Shown here: in pieces, positions 53,744 to 61,958 of the stretch
Layout of the letters: each line of letters begins with the position of its first letter
Position numbering within the stretch: the stretch's first letter is position 1
Program-made: the position numbers and the translations under genes
Origin: Mangrovicoccus ximenensis
GTDB lineage: Bacteria > Pseudomonadota > Alphaproteobacteria > Rhodobacterales > Rhodobacteraceae
Length of the DNA: 64,000 nucleotides
Reading direction: 5' to 3'
NCBI RefSeq assembly: GCF_003056725.1
Contig: NZ_QBKZ01000004.1
Location: 421,470-485,469 of the forward strand
The notes under the pieces: generated by a model
What the model was told of the DNA's origin: nothing
What the model saw: the letters and a program-made list of their open reading frames with translations, nothing else
The model's database searches: none

Positions 53744-54235
53744 TTGCCTCGTGAATTTGACCTCCTCGGTGATCCGATCCCGGAGAACTTCGGGGCGGCC
53801 GGCCGCAACGGCCATGTCGTGACCAAGGAAAGTTATAACAAAGTCAGGCTCTTGGTGCTTGCCGGGATGGATGCGAAGCAGATCGGCGAAGAGATCGGCA
53901 TCTCGGCCCCGACCGTTCGGAAGCATTATTTTTCCAGGCGCTCCATCAAGGAGGCGGCCGGGCGCGTGCTGGTCGAGCAGCGTGCGCGGATGATGATCCT
54001 GCTCGACCAGGCGGCGGCCGAGGGCAATGTCGCGGCGCAGAAGGAGATGCTCCGGCTGATCGACGCGCTGGAACCGGGCATGCAGGGCGCGGCCGTGCCC
54101 GAGCGCCCGGTCGCGGGCGGCAGGATCGGCAAGAAGGCGGCGCGCCAGATCGCGGCCGAGGCGCATGCCGCCTCGGGCGGAAAATACGCGCCGCCCGCCC
54201 AGCCGAAGCTGGTCGTGAGCAACCGGGACGGCTGA
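53744..54235 (+). CDS. Terminase small subunit-like DNA-binding protein
   Basis: About 163 residues. The helix-turn-helix is KVRLLVLAGMDAKQIGEEIG followed by ISAPTVRKHYFSRRSI. The position directly before terL and the size fit a small terminase, which recognises the phage packaging site. A TTG start at 53744 with GGGGGA eight bases before it fits better than the GTG at 53717; either would be in frame. The stop overlaps the terL start (TGATG). Confidence 0.78.
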   Translation: MPREFDLLGDPIPENFGAAGRNGHVVTKESYNKVRLLVLAGMDAKQIGEEIGISAPTVRKHYFSRRSIKEAAGRVLVEQRARMMILLDQAAAEGNVAAQKEMLRLIDALEPGMQGAAVPERPVAGGRIGKKAARQIAAEAHAASGGKYAPPAQPKLVVSNRDG

Positions 54236-55941
54236 TGGCACTCGACTGGTCGACAGCTTGCCCGGACTGGGAAAGCCGGGTGGTCGCGGGCGAGCCGTTG
54301 GTGCCTTTCGCCCCGCTCTACCCGGAGGAGGCCGCGGCCGCGCTCGAGGTCTTCAAGGGGCTGCGGATCGTCGACGTTCCGGGCAAGCCGACCTTCGGCG
54401 AGGCCTGCGAGCCCTGGGTCTTCGATTTCGTAGCCGCGATCTTCGGCGCCTATGACCCGGAGCGGGCCAAGCGGCTGATCACCGAGTTCTTCCTGCTGAT
54501 CAGCAAGAAGAATTCGAAGTCGACAATCGCCGCCGGGATCATGGTCACGGCGCTGATCCGCAACTGGCGGCACTCGGCCGAGCTGCTGATCCTGGCGCCG
54601 ACGATCGAGGCGGCGAACAACTGCTTCAAGCCCGCCGCCGACATGGTCTCGGAGGATCCGGACCTGGGCGATCCCGAGACCGGGCTTCTGCATGTCGTCG
54701 ACCACCAGCGGCTGATCAAGCACCGCGTCACCTCGGCGACGCTGAAGGTGGTCAGCGCCGACGACAAGACGGTGGGCGGCAAGAAGGCGGCCTTCGTGCT
54801 GGTCGACGAGCTCTGGCTTTTCGGCAAGCAGGCGCGGGCGGATTCGATGCTGCGCGAGGCGACCGGGGGCATGGTCTCGCGGCCCGAGGGCTTCGTGATC
54901 TACCTGTCGACCCAGAGCGACGAGCCGCCGGCCGGGGTGTTCAAGGACAAGCTCGACTATGCCCGCGACGTGCGCGACGGCCGCATCGCGGATCCGCAGT
55001 TCCTGGCGGTGATCTACGAGTTCCCGAAGGCGATGGTCGACAGCAAGGCCTTCATGGAGCCGGAAAATTTCCGCGTCACCAACCCCAATATCGGCCGGTC
55101 GGTGATGGCCGACTGGCTGGTGCGCGAGATGGGCAAGGAGATCGCCAAGGGGCCACAGACCCGCAACGTTTTCCTGGCCAAGCACCTCAATGTCGAGATC
55201 GGGCTGAACCTGCGCGCCAACCGCTGGCCGGGGGCGGAGTTCTGGGCGGCGAAAGGCGATGCTGCGCTGACGTTCGAGACGCTGCTCGACAGGTCGGAGG
55301 CCGTCGTGATCGGCATCGACGGCGGCGGGCTCGACGACCTCTTCGGGCTGTCCGTGCTGGGCCGTGAGGCCGGGACGCGCTGCTGGCTCTCCTGGTGCCA
55401 TGCCTGGGCGCATTCCGGCGTGCTCGAGCGGCGCCAGAGCATCGCGCCCAAGCTGCGTGAATTCGAGGCCGAGGGCAGCCTGACCTTCGTGGACGACAAG
55501 CTCGAGGACCTCTCGGAAATCGTGGAGATCACCGGCGTGGTGCGCGACCGCGGCCTGCTGGCGGCTGTGGCGGTCGACCCGGCGGGGCTCGGCGAGCTGG
55601 TCGATGCCATGGCCGGGATCGACGTGACGCAAGAGGCGGGAACGCTGATCGGCGTCGGACAGGGATACGCGATGATGAACGCGATCAAGACGGCGGAGCG
55701 GCGGCTGGTGAACGGCACGCTGATGCATGACGGCAGCGCGCTGATGGCCTGGTGCGTCGGAAACCTGAAGATCGAGCCGACCGCGACGGCGATCCGCGCC
55801 AGCAAGCAGACCGCGGGCGATGCCAAGATCGACCCGGTGATGGCGCTCTTCGACGCGGTGACCGTGATGAGCCGCAATCCCGAGCCGGTCCGCACCGGCG
55901 CCAACCGCGACAGCTACTTCGCCGCACTGGGGGCCGCATGA
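54235..55941 (+). CDS. Terminase large subunit
   Basis: 568 residues. The ATPase domain has a P-loop-like SKKNSKST (about 90-97) and Walker B FVLVDE (about 187-192, VDELWLF). The C-terminal nuclease domain begins about 355 (IGIDGGGLDDLFGLSVLG), with acidic residues for metal. The protein packages phage DNA into the prohead. The P-loop KKNSKS rather than G-x-x-G-x-G-K-S/T is a variant also seen in some members of this family. The stop overlaps the portal gene start. Confidence 0.93.
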   Translation: MALDWSTACPDWESRVVAGEPLVPFAPLYPEEAAAALEVFKGLRIVDVPGKPTFGEACEPWVFDFVAAIFGAYDPERAKRLITEFFLLISKKNSKSTIAAGIMVTALIRNWRHSAELLILAPTIEAANNCFKPAADMVSEDPDLGDPETGLLHVVDHQRLIKHRVTSATLKVVSADDKTVGGKKAAFVLVDELWLFGKQARADSMLREATGGMVSRPEGFVIYLSTQSDEPPAGVFKDKLDYARDVRDGRIADPQFLAVIYEFPKAMVDSKAFMEPENFRVTNPNIGRSVMADWLVREMGKEIAKGPQTRNVFLAKHLNVEIGLNLRANRWPGAEFWAAKGDAALTFETLLDRSEAVVIGIDGGGLDDLFGLSVLGREAGTRCWLSWCHAWAHSGVLERRQSIAPKLREFEAEGSLTFVDDKLEDLSEIVEITGVVRDRGLLAAVAVDPAGLGELVDAMAGIDVTQEAGTLIGVGQGYAMMNAIKTAERRLVNGTLMHDGSALMAWCVGNLKIEPTATAIRASKQTAGDAKIDPVMALFDAVTVMSRNPEPVRTGANRDSYFAALGAA

Positions 55942-57158
55942 CCGTGATCGACAGGGCGCTCTCGGTGGTCGGGCTGCACCGCAAGAGCATGGCCTGGACG
56001 CTTTCCGGCGGCCGCCCGCAGCCGGTCGGCGGCGCGGGGCTGGCCGGGCCGGTGGTGACGGCCCGCAGCTCGATGGGGCTTTCGGCGGTCTGGGCCTGTT
56101 CGAACCTGATCAGCGGCGTGAATTCCTCGCTGCCGCACGAGCTGCGCCGCAGGACCGGCGACAGCAGCCGGGTCGAGGAGAACCATCCGCTCCACGCGGT
56201 GATCAACGACAGCCCGAATTACGACCAGACGCCGGTCGACTTCTGGGACTTCATGAACCTGTCGATCGAGCTCTGGGGCAATGCCTATGCCCGGATCGCC
56301 CGCAACGATGCCGGCCGGATCATCGCGCTCTATCCGGTGCAGCCGGACGCGATGTCGGTGCAGCGCGCACCGGACGGGCGCGAGATCCTCTACCGCTGGA
56401 CCGACGAGGGCCGCGCCTGGGAGCGGGGATCGCGCGACGTCCTGCACATCCGCGGCCCGGGCGGCAGCGCGCTCGGCGGCATGTCCACGCTGACCTTCGG
56501 CGTCAATACCTTCTCGGCGGCCTTGGCGGCGGAGCAGGCGGCCTCGGGCATGTTCGCGAACGGCCTGCTGTCCTCGGTGGTCATCGCCTTCAAGGAGTGG
56601 ATGACGCCGGAACAGCGCGCGATCACCGATGCGCGCCTCGCCGAAAAGTACATGGGCGCGATGAATGCCGGGCGGCCGTTTTTCACCGAGGGCGGCACCG
56701 AGGTGAAGTCGCTGACCATCAACCCGAAGGATGCGCAGATGCTGGAGACCCGGCAGTTCTCGATCGAGGAAATCTGCCGCTTCTTCCAGGTGCCGCCGGT
56801 GCTGATCGGCCATGCCGGGGCGGCGACCGCCTGGCCGACCTCGGTCGAGCAGCAGGTGATCATGTTCCAGAAATTCTACCTGCGCCGCCGGATCAAGCGG
56901 ATCGAGCAGGCCGTCAGCAAGCAGCTGCTGTCGGCGGCCGACCGGGCCCGCGGCCTGTCGATGAGGATCAACATGGAGGGGCTGCTGCGGGGCGACACCG
57001 CCAGCCGGGCCTCCTGGTATCAGACCATGACGCAGATCGGTGCCATGACGATCAACGACGTGCGCCGCCTTGAGGGGCTGCCGCCGGTGCCGGGCGGAGA
57101 CCAGCCGCGCATGCAGGCGCAGAACGTACCGATCAGCGAAACAGAAGGGCTGCAGTGA
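55938..57158 (+). CDS. Phage portal protein (HK97 family)
   Basis: 406 residues: SAVWACSNLISGVNSSLPHE, WGNAYARIARND, ITDARLAEKYMGAMNAGRPF and the C-terminal FYLRRRIKRIEQAVSKQLLS. The portal is the dodecameric ring at the capsid vertex through which DNA enters. Length and motifs are of the HK97 gp3 type. Its start and stop overlap the neighbouring genes. Confidence 0.94.
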   Translation: MTVIDRALSVVGLHRKSMAWTLSGGRPQPVGGAGLAGPVVTARSSMGLSAVWACSNLISGVNSSLPHELRRRTGDSSRVEENHPLHAVINDSPNYDQTPVDFWDFMNLSIELWGNAYARIARNDAGRIIALYPVQPDAMSVQRAPDGREILYRWTDEGRAWERGSRDVLHIRGPGGSALGGMSTLTFGVNTFSAALAAEQAASGMFANGLLSSVVIAFKEWMTPEQRAITDARLAEKYMGAMNAGRPFFTEGGTEVKSLTINPKDAQMLETRQFSIEEICRFFQVPPVLIGHAGAATAWPTSVEQQVIMFQKFYLRRRIKRIEQAVSKQLLSAADRARGLSMRINMEGLLRGDTASRASWYQTMTQIGAMTINDVRRLEGLPPVPGGDQPRMQAQNVPISETEGLQ

Positions 57159-57814
57159 TGGATACCAAGGCATTCCGCTTCGAGATCAAGGCGCTCGGCG
57201 AGGACGGCACGGTCGAGGGCTATGCCGCGGTCTTCGGCAATGTCGATGGCGGCGGCGACAGGCTCGTGCCCGGGGCGTTCCGGGCGGGGCTGGCCAAGGC
57301 CGCCGCCGAGGGGCGCAGCATCCCGATGCTCTGGCAGCACGATCCCGACCGGCCGATCGGCGTCTGGACGGAGCTGCAGGAAGATGACCGCGGCCTCAAG
57401 GCGGCAGGGCAGCTGATCCTCGATGTCGGGCAGGCACGCGAAGCGCATGCGCTGATGAAGGCAGGCGCGCTCGGCGGTCTCTCGGTCGGCTACCGGACCG
57501 TGAAGGCCGGAAACGATGGCGGCGTGCGCCAGCTCGAGGAGGTCGACCTCTGGGAGGTGTCGCCGGTGACCTTCCCGATGAACCGGCTGGCACGGCTCAC
57601 CGCGGTGAAGGCCGAAGGCGCGGAGGCGGAACTTGAAAAGCTCAGGGCCGGGGAACGGCTAACCGAGCGGGAATTCGAACGGCTGCTCAAGGGGAGCTTG
57701 GGGCTGTCGAATTCGCAGGCTGAGCGCGCCGCCCGCGTTCACCTGAAAGGGCAGGGGGACCCTGCCGGCGGGGCGGATGACGAAGCGGCCTTCTGGGCGG
57801 CGATGGCGGGCTGA
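57158..57814 (+). CDS. Prohead protease (HK97 family)
   Basis: 218 residues. The protease fold is in FRFEIKALGEDGTVEGYAAV, MLWQHDPDRPIGVW (catalytic His), GALGGLSVGYR (catalytic Ser) and EVDLWEVSPVTFPMN. It processes the scaffold/delta domain of the capsid protein during maturation. ATG 57158 overlaps the portal stop. The gene is followed by a 31-bp gap before the capsid gene. Confidence 0.93.
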   Translation: MDTKAFRFEIKALGEDGTVEGYAAVFGNVDGGGDRLVPGAFRAGLAKAAAEGRSIPMLWQHDPDRPIGVWTELQEDDRGLKAAGQLILDVGQAREAHALMKAGALGGLSVGYRTVKAGNDGGVRQLEEVDLWEVSPVTFPMNRLARLTAVKAEGAEAELEKLRAGERLTEREFERLLKGSLGLSNSQAERAARVHLKGQGDPAGGADDEAAFWAAMAG

Positions 57815-57845
57815 GGCCCGCTCCACAACATCAACGGAGATTCCG

Positions 57846-59042
57846 ATGTCGGAACAGAAATCGGCCGCGCAGCTCGCGGCGGAAACGAAAGCCGCGTTCG
57901 ATCAGAAGCACGACGCGGTCAAGGAAGTCGCCGAGAAGGCGCTCGACATGGCGCAGAAGGGCGAGACCGCGACGGCCGCCTTCAAGGCCGAAATGGACGA
58001 AAAGCTCAGCGCCATGAACGGGATGAAGGCCCAGCTGGCCGAGCTCGAGCAGCAGCTGTCCCGCGGCGGCGGCGATGGCGCCCAGGAGGCGAAGAGCCTC
58101 GGCCAGCGCTTCGTCGAGACCGACGACTTCAAGGGCTTCAAGGACACGCAGCGCAAGGGCGCCTCGGCGTCGATGGAGGTCAAGGCCGACATCACCACCG
58201 CGACCACCGGCGCCGGGGGCGTCGGCGCGGCGATCCAGCCGAACTACCGCCCCGGCGTGATCGAGCAGCCGCGCCGCCGCATGACGGTCCGCCAGCTGCT
58301 GATGCCGGGCACGACCGACAGCCCGGTCGTCGACTACACGGTCGAGACCGGTTTCACGAACAATGCCGCCCCGGCCGCCGAGGGCGCGCTGAAGGCGCAG
58401 AGCGATCTGACGCTCGACGACGTCCAGACCCGCACCAAGGTGCTGGCGCACTGGTTCCGGGTCTCGAAGCAGACCCTGTCGGACGTGGCGCAGATCCGCA
58501 CGCTGATCGATACCCGCCTGATGTACGGGCTGGAGATGGTCGAGGAGATGCAGATCCTCTTCGGCGACGGGACCGGCGAGAACCTGCACGGGATCGTGCC
58601 GCAGGCCACGGCCTATGTGGATCCGACCGGCGGGGCGGACACCCAGTCGATCGACAAGATCCGGCTGATGCTGCTGCAGGCCTCGCTGGCCGAGTATCCC
58701 TCCGACGGCATCGTCATGAACCCGATCGACTGGGCCTGGATCGAGCTGCTGAAGGACGGCGAGGGCCGCTACATCATCGGCCAGCCGCAGGGCAATATCG
58801 GCGCGACGCTGTGGAACGCGCCGGTGGTGGCGACCCAGGCGATGACCGTCGACAAGGTGCTGACCGGCGCCTTCGGCATGGCGGCGCAGCTGTTCGACCA
58901 GTGGGCGGGCCGGATCGAGACCGGCTTCCAGGATGACGACTTCACCCGCAACAAGGTCACGATCCTCGCCGAGGAACGCTTGGCGCTCGCGGTCTACCGC
59001 CCCGAGGCCTTCATCTACGGCGACTTCGGCCGCGTGGCGTAA
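57846..59042 (+). CDS. Major capsid protein (HK97 family)
   Basis: 398 residues. The N-terminal about 100 residues form a coiled-coil delta/scaffold region (KHDAVKEVAEKALDMAQKGE, MKAQLAELEQQLSRG) that the protease should remove. The HK97 fold then begins around ATTGAGGVGAAIQPNYRP, with LDDVQTRTKVLAHWFRVSKQ and RLMYGLEMVEEMQILFGDGTG. The end LAEERLALAVYRPEAFIYGD is typical. ATG 57846 fits GGAG upstream. Confidence 0.95.
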   Translation: MSEQKSAAQLAAETKAAFDQKHDAVKEVAEKALDMAQKGETATAAFKAEMDEKLSAMNGMKAQLAELEQQLSRGGGDGAQEAKSLGQRFVETDDFKGFKDTQRKGASASMEVKADITTATTGAGGVGAAIQPNYRPGVIEQPRRRMTVRQLLMPGTTDSPVVDYTVETGFTNNAAPAAEGALKAQSDLTLDDVQTRTKVLAHWFRVSKQTLSDVAQIRTLIDTRLMYGLEMVEEMQILFGDGTGENLHGIVPQATAYVDPTGGADTQSIDKIRLMLLQASLAEYPSDGIVMNPIDWAWIELLKDGEGRYIIGQPQGNIGATLWNAPVVATQAMTVDKVLTGAFGMAAQLFDQWAGRIETGFQDDDFTRNKVTILAEERLALAVYRPEAFIYGDFGRVA

Positions 59043-59098
59043 CCGGCCCGCCGGGGACGCGCTGCGCGTCTCTGGCCTGTCCCTGAAAGGAGACTGGA

Positions 59099-59356
59099 AT
59101 GGAAAAATTCAAGGTGATCCGCCCGCATATCGGCGACCGCTACTATGCGCCGGGAGAGACCCGCGAGATCGACCCGAAACGGGCCGCGCATCTGGTGCGG
59201 GCAGGCGTCCTCGTCGCGGACGAGGGAGCCGCGGAGCAGGCGGAGGCCGCGCGCGCCGCTGCCGAGAAGGCTGCCGCAGAGCAGGCGGAGGCCGAGCGGG
59301 CCGCTGCCGATAAGCCTGCGGCCAAGAAGCCTGCGGCGGAGAAGGCCGCGAAGTGA
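59099..59356 (+). CDS. Small phage head protein, Ala/Glu-rich
   Basis: 85 residues: an ordered N-terminus (FKVIRPHIGDRYYAPGETRE and AAHLVRAGVLV) and a low-complexity tail of repeated A-A-E-K-A-A-A-E-Q-A-E-A units. Genes of this type occur between capsid and connector genes in alphaproteobacterial phages. The function is unknown. The stop overlaps the connector start (GTGA). Confidence 0.75.
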   Translation: MEKFKVIRPHIGDRYYAPGETREIDPKRAAHLVRAGVLVADEGAAEQAEAARAAAEKAAAEQAEAERAAADKPAAKKPAAEKAAK

Positions 59357-59862
59357 CCCCGGCCCTGGTCGAAGCGCCGACCCTCCGGCCCGTCACGCTC
59401 GAGGAGGCGCGGATGCATTGCCGCGCCGATCACGAGTTCGAGGATGTGCTGATCGACGGCTACCTGCTGGCCGCGATCGGCCATCTCGACGGCTGGTCCG
59501 GGGTGCTCGGCCGCTGCATCATGCCCCAGACCTGGCGCGTCACGGCCGATTGCGCCGGGTGGCATGTCCTGCCGATGCCGGACGTGGTCACGGCCGTGGC
59601 CACCTACGGGGACAGCTCGACGGAGACGCTGGCGGTGACGCCGACCGCGGCGGGCCCCGGCGTCTCCCTCGCCGGGCCTGCCTCGATCGACTTCACCTGC
59701 CGGATGTCCGAAGCCGGGATCGACCGCGTCCGCGTGATCGTCCTGCAGCTGGTCGGGCTCTGGTACGCCAACCGCGAAGCAGCCGTGCCGGTCGCCCTGC
59801 AGCAGGTGCCGGCCGCGGCGCAGGCGCTGATTTCGGCGCTGCGCTGGAGGGCCCCGCTGTGA
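59353..59862 (+). CDS. Phage head-tail connector (gp6-like)
   Basis: 169 residues from GTG 59353. The start of the family is in TLEEARMHCRADHEFEDVLI and DGYLLAAIGHLDGWSGVLGR, and the C-terminal pattern VLQLVGLWYANREA ... VPAAAQALISALRW is also typical. gp6-like proteins form the ring under the portal. It overlaps both neighbours. Confidence 0.87.
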   Translation: MTPALVEAPTLRPVTLEEARMHCRADHEFEDVLIDGYLLAAIGHLDGWSGVLGRCIMPQTWRVTADCAGWHVLPMPDVVTAVATYGDSSTETLAVTPTAAGPGVSLAGPASIDFTCRMSEAGIDRVRVIVLQLVGLWYANREAAVPVALQQVPAAAQALISALRWRAPL

Positions 59863-60194
59863 GCGCTGGCCAGCGCCAGTTCCGTGCCGTCTTCGAAAAG
59901 CCGGTGAAGGTGTCGGACGGCTACGGGGGGTACGATGTGACCTGGGAGGCGCTCGGGCCGCGCTGGGTCGGCATGGCAACCGCAGCACCGGCGGTGGCGG
60001 ACGAGGAGTTCAGCCAGTCGCGCGAGGTCCAGGTGCTGGATCACGTCCTGAGCGTGATCGACGACCCGGAGACGCGCACCATTACCGCGGAATGGCGGGT
60101 CACGGTCCAGGGCCGCGTGATGAACCTCCGCGCGGTCGGGTTTCCGGTCTTCGGCAAGATCCGCGTGAACGCACAGGAAGGCACCGCGCCATGA
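59859..60194 (+). CDS. Phage head closure protein
   Basis: 111 residues from GTG 59859. A small beta-barrel protein: VSDGYGGYDVTWEALGPRW at the start, then the SREVQVLDHVLSVIDDPETR segment and VQGRVMNLRAVGF. Family members seal the head after packaging. The overlap with the gp10 gene (ATGA) supports the end. Confidence 0.82.
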   Translation: MSAGQRQFRAVFEKPVKVSDGYGGYDVTWEALGPRWVGMATAAPAVADEEFSQSREVQVLDHVLSVIDDPETRTITAEWRVTVQGRVMNLRAVGFPVFGKIRVNAQEGTAP

Positions 60195-60628
60195 GCGGGC
60201 AGACCGGCGCCAAGGGAGCCGCGGCGCGCTCGCGGCAGCGCTCTGCGGCGCTGAAGAACACCGCTCTGGAGGGCATCAACCGGACGATCACCTCGGTGCA
60301 CAAGGACGGGACCTCGAATATCGACGCCATGACGCGGCGCCGCACCGGCCTGCTGCGCCGCTGGTACCGCAAGAGCCTGCGCAAGGCGTCGGTTTCCGGC
60401 TTCGTCGGCTACATCAGCGCCAAGGCGCGCGATGCCGCCTTCTATGCCAGATTCGTGCATGACGGCACCAGCAAGGCGGACCCGCGCCCCTTCCATGAGC
60501 GCGCCGTCGAGATGAATTCCGGCGAACACAGCGCCGAAATGCGCCAGGCGCTGCGCGACGCCCTGAAGCAGGCGGCGCCGGGGTCGCTCGGCCGCACCGG
60601 CGGACGGTCAGAGCGGGGGCTCGAATGA
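60191..60628 (+). CDS. HK97 gp10-family phage protein
   Basis: 145 residues. A basic N-terminal half (RRRTGLLRRWYRKSLRKASV) is followed by FYARFVHDGTSKADPRPFHE, the gp10-like motif (R-F-x-H-x-G-T). It is involved in head-tail joining. The gene overlaps the tail completion gene. Confidence 0.85.
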   Translation: MSGQTGAKGAAARSRQRSAALKNTALEGINRTITSVHKDGTSNIDAMTRRRTGLLRRWYRKSLRKASVSGFVGYISAKARDAAFYARFVHDGTSKADPRPFHERAVEMNSGEHSAEMRQALRDALKQAAPGSLGRTGGRSERGLE

Positions 60629-61038
60629 CGCCGATCGGACGCAGCCTGGAGCTGCAGGCGCTGCTGATGGAGCGGCTGGCGGCGATCCTGGCCGGGCAGG
60701 GAATGGACCCGGTCGGCGGCGATGTGCCGGTCCTTGACCACGTTCCGCACAGCCCGCCGCGCCAGCATGTGAGGCTGGACGAATTCCAGTACCGCCCGGT
60801 CTCCGACGCGCGGCGGAAGCGCTGGCGCCACCGCTTCGCCGTCCATGTCTTCGACGTGAAGGCGAAGGGACGGGCGCGGGCGGCGCGGCTTCACGAGGCG
60901 ATCTACGCGGCGCTCGCCGAATGGCAGCCGCATGGCGAGGCCACGGCGCTGGATGTGCTGGAAGGCTACAGCGCGGGGGGCGGCGACGCCCATTCGCAGC
61001 ACGAGATCATCAGGTTCGAGACCATCATAGGAGAGTGA
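60625..61038 (+). CDS. Tail completion protein (DUF3168)
   Basis: 137 residues: LQALLMERLAAILAGQGMDP, PVLDHVPHSPPRQHVRLDEF and AARLHEAIYAALAEWQ. These match the DUF3168 proteins located before the tail tube gene in siphophages, which terminate the tail at the head end. A start at ATG 60625 overlaps the previous stop. Confidence 0.86.
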   Translation: MTPIGRSLELQALLMERLAAILAGQGMDPVGGDVPVLDHVPHSPPRQHVRLDEFQYRPVSDARRKRWRHRFAVHVFDVKAKGRARAARLHEAIYAALAEWQPHGEATALDVLEGYSAGGGDAHSQHEIIRFETIIGE

Positions 61039-61039
61039 G

Positions 61040-61447
61040 ATGGGGAATGCAGTAAAGGGCAAGGACAAGCTCCTGTTCATCGATGTCAGCGGTACGATGA
61101 CCGAAGTGCCATATCAGGGCGATGGCACCTACAACTCCGGCAAGACCGCAAGCACCAGCCGGACCAAGAACGGGTCGCACCCGTATGCCACCGACTCCGG
61201 CGCCATCTTCACCACCAAGGTCGAGCCGGAGCGCCCGATGCTGGCGATCCACACCCGGCTGCAGGAGCTCTCGGCAAGCGGCGAGATCATCGATGTCGAG
61301 ATCCGCGACAAGAACGTGGGCGGCGAAAGCTATGTCGGCACGGCTGCCATCACGATCTCCGAGGAATCGTCGGGCGTCGACGGCGTGCTGACCTGGAGCA
61401 TCTCGGTCAACTTCGCCGATGACCCTGTCGTCACGACGGTGACCTGA
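61040..61447 (+). CDS. Major tail (tube) protein
   Basis: 135 residues: KGKDKLLFIDVSGTMTEVPY, the TKVEPERPMLAIHTRLQELS segment and GVDGVLTWSISVNFADDPV. The beta-rich pattern and its position between the completion and chaperone genes are those of a TP901-1-type tail tube protein. GGAG precedes ATG 61040. Confidence 0.85.
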   Translation: MGNAVKGKDKLLFIDVSGTMTEVPYQGDGTYNSGKTASTSRTKNGSHPYATDSGAIFTTKVEPERPMLAIHTRLQELSASGEIIDVEIRDKNVGGESYVGTAAITISEESSGVDGVLTWSISVNFADDPVVTTVT

Positions 61448-61815
61448 TGGCCGACATTCCGGTGACCCTGCGCGGCGAGCGCTACCTCATGCGGCCGACC
61501 TATGGCGCGATGCGCGAGATCGAGCAGGGTCTCGGGCTCGCCTTGCTCGAGGTCTACGAGCTGGCGCTGCGCGGTTGCCTCGGCGTCCGCGAGCTGGCCT
61601 TGATCGTCTTCCACGCCACCCACGCGGCGGGCGAGAAGTTCGATTCCATCGACGCGGTCGGTCGTTCTGTTTTCGAGGCGCCGGTGACCTCGGCCGCGCT
61701 GCGGGAGAGCATCGTTCGGTTCATCATTGCCTGCCTCTGGTCGCCGGAGGAGGCAAAAAAAAAGTGGGAAGAGGCAGCCCCGATGGTGCTGCCGCCGCCC
61801 GCAGCGGGTGGCTAG
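61447..61815 (+). CDS. Tail assembly chaperone, zero-frame product
   Basis: 122 residues ending PPPAAGG: MADIPVTLRGERYLMRPTYG, AMREIEQGLGLALLEVYELA and RFIIACLWSPEEAKKKW. It matches the first part of the GTA/phage tail chaperones that hold the tape measure protein. Near the end, the zero frame runs over A-AAA-AAG at 61758-61764, a slippery site, and a second frame continues. The start overlaps the tail tube stop by one base. Confidence 0.85.
   Translation: MADIPVTLRGERYLMRPTYGAMREIEQGLGLALLEVYELALRGCLGVRELALIVFHATHAAGEKFDSIDAVGRSVFEAPVTSAALRESIVRFIIACLWSPEEAKKKWEEAAPMVLPPPAAGG
61746..61793 (+). promoter_or_regulatory. Programmed -1 frameshift signal
   Basis: The elements in order are: GGAGGAGG (61746-61753), a Shine-Dalgarno-like stimulator; nine A residues with A-AAA-AAG in the correct phase (61758-61764); an eight-base spacer; and a hairpin GGCAGC / GCTGCC (61773-61793). 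This reproduces the layout of dnaX-type signals. Confidence 0.82.
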
Positions 61816-61958
61816 AGGCTGCCGCGGCTTTCGCGGCGGTCCATCTCGGATGGCCGCCAAGCGAATTCGACCGTGCGACGCCCAGGCAGTTCTGGGCGAC
61901 GCATGACGCCTACATGAAGAAAATCGAGACGATGGGAGCTTCGCGCAAGCCATGGTGA
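61764..61958 (+). CDS. Tail assembly chaperone, -1 frame extension
   Basis: 64 codons reached only by frameshifting: VGRGSPDGAAAARSGWLEAA, then AHLGWPPSE-like VHLGWPPSEFDRATPRQFWA and THDAYMKKIETMGASRKPW. The W-P-P-x-x-F-x-x-x-T-P-x-x-F-W pattern is that of the rcc01693-type tail chaperone module. No ATG, GTG or TTG with a ribosome site starts this frame. The fused protein would be about 170 residues. The last bases overlap the tape measure start. Confidence 0.78.
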   Translation: MGRGSPDGAAAARSGWLEAAAAFAAVHLGWPPSEFDRATPRQFWATHDAYMKKIETMGASRKPW

